A stretch of 64,000 nt of DNA. Source: Carboxylicivirga sp. M1479. GTDB lineage: Bacteria > Bacteroidota > Bacteroidia > Bacteroidales > Marinilabiliaceae. The stretch lies in NCBI RefSeq assembly GCF_007097485.1, contig NZ_VKDE01000015.1, positions 792-64,791 on the forward strand. The letters are read 5' to 3'. A model generated the notes under the pieces. The model saw only the letters and a list, made by a program, of their open reading frames with translations. It was not told the DNA's origin and made no database searches. Of the stretch, positions 16,219 through 24,510 are shown piece by piece. Position 1 is the first letter of the stretch, and each line of letters begins with the position of its first letter. The translations under genes were made by a program, and so were the position numbers.

Positions 16219-17940
16219 CTAATTTGCGTTGGTAATCTTCTTTTTATATTGAGATAAAGCCGTTAATACAAAAGTGATATTGTACATCTCTTCAGAGTAC
16301 CAAAGTCGTGAGAAATAAAGTCCTATTGGCTCAGGTTTTAACAACTCATTTTGTTTAATCTTTATAAATATATAATCAAATGCTTTATTAAGTATTGCGT
16401 GTTCAATGTTTCCAATACCAGATAACGCACTTAGTGCTCTTGCTGTAAAAGTCAATTTTGAAGGAAGACCAATAGCTCCTCCCCATCCACCATCTTCATT
16501 TTGAGTACTTATGAGATATGCAACACCTTTTGCAAGCATGTTTTTAGCGATGGGGTGTTCTATATCAGCCAGGTACTCTACTGAAATAGCCGTACCATAC
16601 ACCGGAGCACGTTCATCTTCTGCATCTTGATCTCCAAACCAAAGCGGATACCAACATCCATTATCAGCTTGTTCTATTTGCATCCATTTCAACATTCGAA
16701 GCATCCTATCATCACACTTCTTTCGCAGTTCATCAGACAGCTTGTCACGCCATAACTGAAGGGCAAATAATGTATGAGCAGTAATATCAGGACTACTCCG
16801 ATCGAAAGGTAACTTACCCCAGCCCTTGCAAAACGTCGGTATTCCCCCGTTAGAGTTTTGTAAATGTAATAACCATTCAATGCCCTTGATTACTTCCCTG
16901 CTCACTACTCCCTTATCTAATTTATGCAAGGCTACTAAAGCGCCTGCTGTATCATCGGCATCAGGTACAGATCCAGGCAGATTCGTCCACCCCCAGCCAC
17001 CTTGCCGGGCGCCGGTAAAAGGATGCTGAAAGTTAAAAGCATTTGATTTAATCAAATCAGCGATATGTTCTCCATCTTCCAAATTTCCATCTAAGGCTTT
17101 AACACTAAGCGATGTTACCCAAGCCGCCAGATTGGTGTCGATCGGCCACGAACCATCCTCGCGAACAGTATCGCTGAGAAAGCTGACAGCATTTTTAACA
17201 GAAACGTGGCTACTATAGCCTGCACCACACATACACATGGTCACAAAACCTGTTAGAGGGGCGGCTTCAAGAAATCCACCATTAGAAGGTTGCAACTTTT
17301 GAAGAACTTTTAGTGAGGCAGGGATAAATAATTCCCTCAACTTGTTCCTGCCACCTTTTTTATATCTTAAAATACCAACAGCAATTAATGCGGGTATAGC
17401 ATAACTGACAACAGGCAACTTAAAGAACCTGAATAGTTTTTGCGGAAAAACAGATACTTCAAAGGGTAATTGAGGGATGTTTTTCCATGAGGTAATTAGT
17501 CCCGAAAGCGCACACATAACCAATATTGGAGCAGAAAAAGTTAAATCCTTTCCATAGTATTTTAGTACACCGGTAATTATATGCTGATCTCTTATTCCAT
17601 TAAACCTTTGCTTAAGATAGTCTTTGGTTTCTTCAGGTGCCTGACCAATAGCATTTAAAGCCGCATAGCTAAGTAATGTTGCCGTCATATTGGATGGACT
17701 CTCAATACTGTCGCCCCAGGTACCATCCGGCAGCATCGTACCCTTGAGCCACTCACCAGCTTTTTCAATAATCGCTTGATGCGATTTTTTATCAAACATA
17801 TAAAGTGCAAACAGAGCAACTGAAGTAGATATGGCACTCGACGATAACAAGCCTGTCCATATATCACCATTCTTCGGGCGTCTTTTCATCAACTCCCTAC
17901 TTACATACTCTATTGTTTCATTTACTTTATCGTTTTGCAT
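16219..17940 (-). CDS. Squalene-hopene cyclase family terpene cyclase (class II)
   Basis: A 573-residue class II terpene cyclase. The acid motif that protonates a terminal alkene or epoxide is intact: VPDADDTAGALVAL, with DADD at about residues 327-330, close to the place of DVDD in squalene-hopene cyclases (374-377 of 631). QW-type repeats are visible (DGTWGD, SNGGF, DGSWPID, SNGGIPTF, ADNGCWYPLWFG, EDGGWGG), as is an YGT motif near the active-site wall. A hydrophobic patch (about 140-195) could dip into the membrane, as in known cyclases. I chose the ATG at 17940; a GTG at 17964 would lengthen the overlap with the preceding gene from 14 to 38 bases. No squalene synthase genes are in the window, so the substrate could be a prenyl diphosphate, a prenylated compound or squalene made elsewhere. 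Confidence 0.85.
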   Translation of the reverse strand: MQNDKVNETIEYVSRELMKRRPKNGDIWTGLLSSSAISTSVALFALYMFDKKSHQAIIEKAGEWLKGTMLPDGTWGDSIESPSNMTATLLSYAALNAIGQAPEETKDYLKQRFNGIRDQHIITGVLKYYGKDLTFSAPILVMCALSGLITSWKNIPQLPFEVSVFPQKLFRFFKLPVVSYAIPALIAVGILRYKKGGRNKLRELFIPASLKVLQKLQPSNGGFLEAAPLTGFVTMCMCGAGYSSHVSVKNAVSFLSDTVREDGSWPIDTNLAAWVTSLSVKALDGNLEDGEHIADLIKSNAFNFQHPFTGARQGGWGWTNLPGSVPDADDTAGALVALHKLDKGVVSREVIKGIEWLLHLQNSNGGIPTFCKGWGKLPFDRSSPDITAHTLFALQLWRDKLSDELRKKCDDRMLRMLKWMQIEQADNGCWYPLWFGDQDAEDERAPVYGTAISVEYLADIEHPIAKNMLAKGVAYLISTQNEDGGWGGAIGLPSKLTFTARALSALSGIGNIEHAILNKAFDYIFIKIKQNELLKPEPIGLYFSRLWYSEEMYNITFVLTALSQYKKKITNAN

Positions 17941-18823
17941 CTGAATTATTTGATTGGGCCGCACCTAAAGCTAACAAACCATAAAAACAATATTCGACGT
18001 CACTTTCAGCATCTAAAAGTGTTGCAATAAAACCACCTGATTCTGACCAATGCGCTTCAATAAAGTCGTGTGCCTCATAATTAGGAGACTGCTGGTAGCA
18101 TCGCAAGATAAATAAAGCGGTAGCTGTGGACAGTAAATCAGGAACTGGTGATGAACCTGTTGCCAGAAAGCCTCCTGAAACATGTTGTTGCTTCTTAACA
18201 AACTCCAGGCTATTGTCGAATTGATAATTAGTTATCTGTCCAAGAACAGATAAGGCGGCAGCACTGGCATTGGTAGTTGCAGCACTACCTCCCTTAACAT
18301 TCATATACCCTCCTTCGTCAAGTTGATATACTTTAAGGGCCCTATTTACATTCTCGCTATCATTGAGCTTGTTACCCGTATCTTCCAACAATGACAACCA
18401 TATATACTGCGTATAAGGTGCATTAATATCGTCATGAGGTACATTCCTGAATGACTCAAGTGGTTTAATAGTCTGTTTTCTATGAGTCTTCAACCAGGTA
18501 AGTAAGCTTCCTTTAGACATAAGATAATGCAGTAGCTGACAACGTTTGAAAGATGCGTAATGAATTAAATCCAATTCATTTTCATTAAAGACGGATAAGT
18601 ATTCAGCCATTTTTTTTGTGTTCAATTTAATATTGAGCACAAAACACAACATCCAGCCAAAGGCCGTATAGTACATATCTGATTTCCCCGACTTATCTTT
18701 GAAAGATTGATCTTCAAGCAATTGCGATTGAATAAATGCAGATAAGTGATTCAAGGCGTCTTCCCCAAGCTGCCTTTTACCATTATTAAGTGTTTCTAAT
18801 ATTTTTGCTGAAATGGAGTGCAT
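17927..18823 (-). CDS. Prenyltransferase/squalene-cyclase fold protein, no DXDD motif
   Basis: A 298-residue alpha-toroid protein related to prenyltransferase beta subunits and squalene cyclases. Repeats such as LDEGGYMNVKGGSAATTNASAAALSV (residues about 165-190), VSGGFLATGSSPVPDLLSTATALFIL and SGGFIATLLDAESDVEYCFYGLLAL show the Gly-Gly-Phe turn followed by an inner helix. At the place where the neighbouring cyclase has DADD this protein has DLLS, so it lacks the class II acid. It may be a partner subunit, a prenyl-binding protein or a degenerate cyclase. The start is 4 bases after the prenyl synthase stop and the end overlaps the cyclase start, implying coupled synthesis of the two toroid proteins. 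Confidence 0.75.
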   Translation of the reverse strand: MHSISAKILETLNNGKRQLGEDALNHLSAFIQSQLLEDQSFKDKSGKSDMYYTAFGWMLCFVLNIKLNTKKMAEYLSVFNENELDLIHYASFKRCQLLHYLMSKGSLLTWLKTHRKQTIKPLESFRNVPHDDINAPYTQYIWLSLLEDTGNKLNDSENVNRALKVYQLDEGGYMNVKGGSAATTNASAAALSVLGQITNYQFDNSLEFVKKQQHVSGGFLATGSSPVPDLLSTATALFILRCYQQSPNYEAHDFIEAHWSESGGFIATLLDAESDVEYCFYGLLALGAAQSNNSDAKR

Positions 18824-18827
18824 TAAA

Positions 18828-20408
18828 TTATTTTAGAATCCTTCCGGTAACACGGAACAACAATCTTTTTAATTCTATATTACTAATATCATTCAATACC
18901 AGGAGAGCTTCCCCGTGATATTTATCAACCATAGACTCCACCCGTTTAATAGCAGAGTTGAGCTCTTGCTCATTATTTCCAGAACGTAAAAATTGTTTTA
19001 AGTCATCAGTGTGTAAAAGCTTTTTAGTAAACGACTTGTCTGAATTAGCTTCACAAATAGCAGCCAGTATTGCAGATGGTCTGAGGCTAATAAATTCATC
19101 CGTATCAAAATCAGCAATATCATCTTTTAGCTGGTAGGCAATACCCAAGGCATTAGAGTATTTGCTTAAAATTTGTAGCGTAGCTTCGTCAGCACCAGAG
19201 CACATTGCCCCAATCAACAAAGAGACTTCAAAAGCAGGTACTGTTTTATGTCGAAAGATGTCCAACACCTCATCCATATTTAATGATTGAGGGCTATTGC
19301 ACCATTCAAATTCCAAGCCTTGCCCTTTACACAAAGCAATGTGGGCATCTGATGCGACCTTAACCAGGTTAGACTGCTCGCACATAGCCAATAATCGGTA
19401 TCCCTCACCCAAATACATATCACCTACATTGATAGCTATTGGTACTCCATATGTTGCATTAACCGTTTCTTTATCGTAGCGAAGAAGATCACCATCCTGT
19501 ATATCATCGTGAACCAATGAAGCCTTGTGAAAACATTCAATGGCAACAGCCGCCTGATGCACTTTTTCGGGTAATTCATTTTTACCAGCCACAGCCATAT
19601 AAGTAGCGGCTAACAAGTATGGGCGCCAACGTTTTCCATCTCCCCCCATCCACTGCCTGACAATATTTGAGGTCAGGTCAGTATGCGATGAAAGGATATT
19701 ATTGAGCTGTTCTTTTTCAAACCAGGTTTTGATCTTGGTTTTTAGGAAGTCATAATCCAGAAAGTTAGCATCTGACTCCGACTTCATTTCCAACATCTGA
19801 TAGACATATGATTCATCAACAGACGTGTTTTTACAACCATCTCCATTGAGTGGAATCGCTAATCCGGGAACAGCATTATTGATTAACAAAGGAAAGGCCT
19901 TTTCTAAAGAATCCAGACAGCTCACCCCAATGACGGCATCAACAACGCCGCTTTCAACAAGTCCAACAACAGAGGTGAAGCCTTCTGCAACCAAACTCAT
20001 CATACCCAATTGTTCGGCGCGTGTTTGCAAGTCAGGTATATTACATTGACTACACATATTACAGAGCAAGCCTAAATCATCAACCTCAGCCTGACAACTT
20101 TTGGTATTGCTCAAGCATTTTGGGAGTAAGAGAATCCGTTTATTGAAAGGCACAGAAGCAACGGTATCTTTCCAAACACAATTGTTTATTTCTACCATTA
20201 GCCATCCCTTAATTCCACTTTTAAGCTGAAGCTTTTGAATCAATTGACTGGTTAAATCAGATAACAAATCCATTGAGACAGGTGGAACCAACTTGTGCTC
20301 ACTCACATAATCACGAATGCTTTCCCTTAGTGCTAATCGTTCTTGTAGCGTTGCAGGTACCTCAAACTTAATTTGAGTAATGTCCATATTGTTTGAATCT
20401 TTAACCAT
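18828..20408 (-). CDS. DUF116-polyprenyl diphosphate synthase fusion
   Basis: A 526-residue fusion. Residues about 75-210 match DUF116, with a cysteine group C98, C105, C116, C119 and C122 (LLPKCL, LLCNMCSQCNIP) likely to hold a metal or Fe-S cluster. Residues about 235-526 are an all-alpha trans-prenyl diphosphate synthase with both Asp-rich motifs intact: HDDIQD (301-305) and KDDIAD (429-433). This enzyme condenses isopentenyl diphosphate onto an allylic diphosphate. The residues just before the first motif are small (KASLVH), which is compatible with a C20 or longer product, though this is a weak guide. ATG at 20408 overlaps the radical SAM stop by 8 bases; ATG at 20387 is possible. It probably supplies the substrate for the cyclase. 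Confidence 0.88.
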   Translation of the reverse strand: MVKDSNNMDITQIKFEVPATLQERLALRESIRDYVSEHKLVPPVSMDLLSDLTSQLIQKLQLKSGIKGWLMVEINNCVWKDTVASVPFNKRILLLPKCLSNTKSCQAEVDDLGLLCNMCSQCNIPDLQTRAEQLGMMSLVAEGFTSVVGLVESGVVDAVIGVSCLDSLEKAFPLLINNAVPGLAIPLNGDGCKNTSVDESYVYQMLEMKSESDANFLDYDFLKTKIKTWFEKEQLNNILSSHTDLTSNIVRQWMGGDGKRWRPYLLAATYMAVAGKNELPEKVHQAAVAIECFHKASLVHDDIQDGDLLRYDKETVNATYGVPIAINVGDMYLGEGYRLLAMCEQSNLVKVASDAHIALCKGQGLEFEWCNSPQSLNMDEVLDIFRHKTVPAFEVSLLIGAMCSGADEATLQILSKYSNALGIAYQLKDDIADFDTDEFISLRPSAILAAICEANSDKSFTKKLLHTDDLKQFLRSGNNEQELNSAIKRVESMVDKYHGEALLVLNDISNIELKRLLFRVTGRILK

Positions 20409-21618
20409 AAGCTCCAAATCCAAAAAAGTACTTCTTTTTCATTGCTTTATAAAGCGGGTTCACCTCCGGGACTTCTTTCCCTTTTTGGTCGTGACCGGCC
20501 ACTGGGCTCATATCTTTAAATTCCTGTAAGACTGTTTGACGTGTTGAAGAATCTATCGCCTGATGTTTCTCCACAAAGCTTACCAATTTTTGAGGATTTT
20601 CGAGCAAAATACACCCTCGGCTGGTTTCGGCCGTCATCGCTCTTAAATCAGCCATGAATTGTGAATTCTCAAAAACGTCCGTTAAATTAGAACCATCTTC
20701 ATTGATAAAATCACGCGCCATTTGCAAAGGCGGACAGAACTCCACAGCTCCTCCAGGAGATATATGATGACTCATACCTGTAGCAGCCGGACAAAGAGCG
20801 TTCCCCTCGTCGTCCCAATAGGTATCAATAACCATAAGTGGTGCCGATTTACGTTGCTCCACAATGAACTTACGTAAATCTAATATTTCATCTTCATCAA
20901 GGGCATTGGTAGGATTAGGATTTGCACCAACAGGTCGGTATATGTAATACCAGAGATAGTGAACACCTTCTTTTGCCAATCGCTCAATATATTTTCTATT
21001 AACTAAATCATTATAGTTGCCCTTGCAAATACTCGCTGCCGCACCAAAAAACAGTTTCGCTTTTTTACAAGCCTTAAGCCCTTCAATGGTCTTATGAAAC
21101 ACATCATCTTTTCCCCTACGTTCTTCACTCTCCTGTTCCAAGCCTTCAATACTAATCAGCGGTGTGATGTTACCCAACTTTTTCATGCGCATGGCTACAT
21201 CTTCTGTTATTAGCATACCATTGGTAAAAAGCTGGAAATAGCAATCTGAGTGTTTTTCAATAATATCGAATAAACCTTTGTATAACAAAGGCTCACCTCC
21301 AAGTATCCCGAAGAAATAGGAACCTTTCTTTTTACTCTCTGTGATAATGCCATCGAGTTGTTGTAAGCTTAATGATTTTGTTCCCCCGGCTGTTACCCAG
21401 CAACCACTGCAACTTAAATTGCATTTTTCGGTCACTGATATCATTATAAAAGCAGGAAAAAATGGTTTCCCTTGCGCCTGACGCTTCTCAAATTGTCTGA
21501 TATTAATAAAGTTTCTCCATGCGAAATTGTACATTAGTTTCCATACCAGGCGAGGTGAGCACTCCAATGGTACCCTTAATGCTGTTCTTATATTAGTAAT
21601 GTATTCTTTAATAGTCAT
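20401..21618 (-). CDS. Radical SAM enzyme
   Basis: A 405-residue radical SAM protein. The [4Fe-4S]-binding motif is C66, C70, C73 (EKCNLSCSGCW), followed by a GGEPLL motif that contacts SAM, and FQLFTNGMLI/PLISIEG strands of the TIM-like barrel. The C-terminal third has further cysteines (ALCPAATG, EFCPPL, GCILLE), reminiscent of a reduced SPASM-type auxiliary cluster. The N-terminal 55 residues form an amphipathic extension rich in aromatic residues. It ends overlapping the prenyl synthase start and begins overlapping the ferredoxin stop (TAATG), so the three should be made together. I infer a radical modification of an isoprenoid, by analogy with HpnH, or of a peptide or cofactor; the substrate is not readable. 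Confidence 0.87.
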   Translation of the reverse strand: MTIKEYITNIRTALRVPLECSPRLVWKLMYNFAWRNFINIRQFEKRQAQGKPFFPAFIMISVTEKCNLSCSGCWVTAGGTKSLSLQQLDGIITESKKKGSYFFGILGGEPLLYKGLFDIIEKHSDCYFQLFTNGMLITEDVAMRMKKLGNITPLISIEGLEQESEERRGKDDVFHKTIEGLKACKKAKLFFGAAASICKGNYNDLVNRKYIERLAKEGVHYLWYYIYRPVGANPNPTNALDEDEILDLRKFIVEQRKSAPLMVIDTYWDDEGNALCPAATGMSHHISPGGAVEFCPPLQMARDFINEDGSNLTDVFENSQFMADLRAMTAETSRGCILLENPQKLVSFVEKHQAIDSSTRQTVLQEFKDMSPVAGHDQKGKEVPEVNPLYKAMKKKYFFGFGAYG

Positions 21619-22322
21619 TACTTATCTTTTTTTAGCATTGAAAAACGACTACGATTTTGTTGCAAACGATACTGTAGGCGTTTTTGATACATCTCCTCCA
21701 TGTCGTCTTCTGTAAAAACTTCCTCTATCTCTGTACCACCATTTATAGGCGATTTATCATACTTAGGGAACACAATGGCTTTTCCCGGACACATCCTGGC
21801 ACAAGCCGGACAATTGTTTTTACAATTATTTGGTTGAGTAACTTTTACCTTTTTATTCTCGACTGTATAAACGCCAAAGAGGCAAAAATCGAAGCACTTG
21901 GCACATTCTGTACATTTGCTTTTATCAATAACAGGATACCAGGCATCCTTACTCTCGTACACAGGCATTGTTTCTATCTCTTTCAAAATATCTTCGGGCC
22001 GATGTTCAGTTGATTTGTCTGATATATTAAACGATGCTAATACTTCCTTTGTATCTTTTTTACGTGCCTCGATGATAGTGCCAGGTTTTATCCCCAGCCA
22101 ATCCATGTGTGATTGCACCACTCGTTGATGACAGGCAATGATGGTACCTTGCGCAAGTTGTTTTACTTTTTCAGGTTCATCAGCAACCAATCGACATAAA
22201 TCATCAACAATAGCAACATTATGCCCATCGTTTCGTAGTGCCGCAACTATGTCAGCAGTATCTGAGTCTAGCATAAAAGAGCGTGACCGACATGCACAAA
22301 TTGTTATATTCTCCATTTTCAT
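21618..22322 (-). CDS. Ferredoxin with two 4Fe-4S clusters and N-terminal HdrA-like segment
   Basis: A 234-residue cytoplasmic protein. The first 70 residues form a small alpha/beta domain starting ITICACRSRSF, similar in flavour to N-terminal segments of HdrA- or DUF-type redox proteins, though I cannot assign a family. Residues about 135-195 are a two-cluster ferredoxin (CTECAKCFDFC and CKNNCPACARMCPGKA). The tail is charged and helical. I chose the ATG at 22322; an upstream TTG at 22373 would overlap the propeller gene. Directly coupled to the radical SAM gene, it is the obvious candidate for its electron donor. Confidence 0.82.
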   Translation of the reverse strand: MKMENITICACRSRSFMLDSDTADIVAALRNDGHNVAIVDDLCRLVADEPEKVKQLAQGTIIACHQRVVQSHMDWLGIKPGTIIEARKKDTKEVLASFNISDKSTEHRPEDILKEIETMPVYESKDAWYPVIDKSKCTECAKCFDFCLFGVYTVENKKVKVTQPNNCKNNCPACARMCPGKAIVFPKYDKSPINGGTEIEEVFTEDDMEEMYQKRLQYRLQQNRSRFSMLKKDK

Positions 22323-22356
22323 TTCTTTGTTAAGCCAATGAACATTCAACTCTTCA

Positions 22357-23634
22357 CTACTCGGCAGATGCAATACCCGAATCGGTTTTTACCTTATAAA
22401 CCATCAAAACTTCTCCATGACGGATATACATTTTACCATCGCGTATAACAGGGTGCGACCAATGAGGACCGGTTCCTTTGTCAACTTTAAATTCGCTGAT
22501 GACATCCAGTTTATCTGCACTTGGTTTTACTAATCCAATGTTGCCAGCCTTCTCTTCATAGAAATACAACATGTTATCAGCCGAAATAATCGAACCTTTA
22601 TTGTGCCACTCTTCTATCCATTGGGTCTCACCTGAATTCCAATCCACACATACCCAGTCGCCATTGGCATTATTTTCATAATTGGAACTAAACAGATGGT
22701 CTCCCAAAAGCACCACTCCGCCATGATGCGGATCAATATCTTTGTTATTCCACACCACTTCGGTCTGTGAAGCATCTTCATTCAACTTTAACATCACTGA
22801 GGTGTGGTTATAACCACTGCAAACAAAGATTTGTCCATTACGATAGATAGGTGTGTTGGCATGGTTTTTTCTCATTCGTTTACCGGTATTTTCATTCATA
22901 CCTGCGTAATCGACCTTCCATAGTAGCTGGCCTTTTTCAGCATCCACACCGATAATATGATTTTCAGTAAGCGTTACAATTAATTCCCGACCACCATGCT
23001 TCACCAATACAGGATTCACATAATGCGTTGCTTCATTCACCGCTTCAGCTTTCCAAATAAGCTTACCAGATTTCAGGTTATATGCTACCAAAGAAGCCAC
23101 ATCGCCTCCCGGACTCACAATAACTTTATCATCGACAATTAATGGTGATTCAGATACACCAAAACGCGGGAATACGCCTTTAAATCGTTCGTAATGATTA
23201 TCAGACCAAAGTATTTTTCCCTTTTTATTGACACAAACAATTTCGCCACTACCACTCACCAGGAATATTTTTCCATTATAATAAGTTGGCGTGCTACGTG
23301 CATCGGTATATGATCGGAACCATGATTTTCCAAAAGGAGTTTCCCAGATTTTTTCTCCTTCAAAATTTAAGGCTGTTATGACATCAATGGTATCTTTTCT
23401 TCCGGTAATATAGATAGCGTCTTCGGTAACTGTTGCCGATGAGTATCCCATGCCTAAGCCTTCGGAGGACCATAATAATTCAGGTCCACTCTCTGCCCAT
23501 TGTTTTAATAATCCAGTTTCATTGTATACGCCCGTGCGTTCTGCTCCGCGCCAATCATGAAGTTGAGCAACAACAATACCATTAACAACAACGATAAGGA
23601 AAAATGAGAATAGTGATCTTTTTAGATTGTTCAT
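22357..23634 (-). CDS. Secreted PQQ-like beta-propeller protein, first gene of cluster
   Basis: A 425-residue protein with a Sec signal (residues 1-23, likely cleavage after VVAQ) and a PQQ-like propeller. It starts DWRGAERTGVYNETGLLKQW and ends HWSHPVIRDGKMYIRHGEVL, closely matching the 399-residue propeller at 14855-16054. Blades include IVCVNKKGKILWSD, VAYNLKSGKLIWKAE, IGVDAEKGQLLWKVD and VCVDWNSGETQWIEE. It is probably periplasmic or on the cell surface. No haem or quinoprotein catalytic motif was seen. It is the first gene of the co-directional cluster, with an 876-base non-coding region before it. Confidence 0.83.
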   Translation of the reverse strand: MNNLKRSLFSFFLIVVVNGIVVAQLHDWRGAERTGVYNETGLLKQWAESGPELLWSSEGLGMGYSSATVTEDAIYITGRKDTIDVITALNFEGEKIWETPFGKSWFRSYTDARSTPTYYNGKIFLVSGSGEIVCVNKKGKILWSDNHYERFKGVFPRFGVSESPLIVDDKVIVSPGGDVASLVAYNLKSGKLIWKAEAVNEATHYVNPVLVKHGGRELIVTLTENHIIGVDAEKGQLLWKVDYAGMNENTGKRMRKNHANTPIYRNGQIFVCSGYNHTSVMLKLNEDASQTEVVWNNKDIDPHHGGVVLLGDHLFSSNYENNANGDWVCVDWNSGETQWIEEWHNKGSIISADNMLYFYEEKAGNIGLVKPSADKLDVISEFKVDKGTGPHWSHPVIRDGKMYIRHGEVLMVYKVKTDSGIASAE

Positions 23635-24435
23635 AAATCTGTCTTTTGGGGGTTATTTTTCTCGGTGCATTTAATTTTAAAACTAACACATGCGAGCTAA
23701 TGCTGTAAAAATAATATACAAAATTAGATATGCAGTAGTAGAAGCCTCTTTTAACAAAAATTTCACAAGTCTAATAAACTTCAGAAAAAACCTACATAAG
23801 CATTTGCTGGCAAAGCCAATCAATAACAACTATATAAATTCCATATGATTAATTACTATCATTACATATTGAATGTTTTCTCTAATATTATTTTTACAAA
23901 AAGTAAGTTTTGGAATTTATATGCAATACTTTTTTTTACTCATGCTTAACGCGAATTTGTGATCGGCCATGGTTTATTGCAAAAGTATTCGGTATAAACA
24001 CATAGTAATCAATCAAATACATTTTCTTTCCTAACACAAGGCTAACAGCAAAAGCTTGTGTTATTGCGTACAGAAAAATACAATATTAAACACTGTTTAA
24101 AAAAATATGTAACATCAAGAGTTTCTGTTAATTATTACTGTACCCTTTAATGACACGATTTCACAAAGTGTATAAATTTTAAAAAAATATAGAGGATTCA
24201 GATAATTATAGCTGGACCCTTTGTTTAAATATAACCAATAGCTAATTAAAACATTGCCCGAGCGTCTAATACACGTTGACCACTTTTTGTTTCATACCAA
24301 GTTGCTAGATATACAGATTAATAACAGCCTGACATATTAAAATTAAGGCTTTATGTTCTGTATAATTAGTACTTATTTTATTCAAGTTATCAACCAGGTT
24401 AGTGGAGTACTGTTTTTAAAATGGGCACCAATATT
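23635..24435. promoter_or_regulatory. Non-coding region upstream of the terpenoid/redox cluster
   Basis: Very AT-rich, with no convincing reading frame. On the minus strand TAATTTTG (23719-23726, 85 bases before the first ATG) matches the Bacteroidota -7 consensus TAnnTTTG, but no TTTG sits at the usual -33 distance; the nearest is about 28 bases away. Two inverted repeats are present: ATATAAATTCCA at 23832-23843 with TGGAATTTATAT at 23911-23922, and TAACACAAG at 24032-24040 with CTTGTGTTA at 24055-24063. Either could be a regulator site, but neither is proven. Confidence 0.35.
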
Positions 24436-24467
24436 AATAAAAAAAGGTCACCGCAACAGTGACCTTT
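24436..24467 (-). terminator. Intrinsic terminator of the uronate operon
   Basis: A 9-bp stem AAAGGTCAC/GTGACCTTT (24443-24451 and 24459-24467) with a 7-base loop is followed, on the minus strand, by a run of seven T (24439-24445, partly in the stem). It sits 43 bases past the stop codon of the DUF4861 gene, the last gene of the operon. Confidence 0.8.
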
Positions 24468-24510
24468 CCGGCGAGTATTAAACTCACCTACTTCGAACAA
24501 TAAATTTTAA

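Noticed and set aside
23719-23758. Bacteroidota promoter (TAATTTTG with TTTG upstream) for the first cluster gene
   Set aside because: The -7 match is good but the spacing to the nearest TTTG is about 28 bases instead of about 19-21, so I list it only as a possible -7 element.
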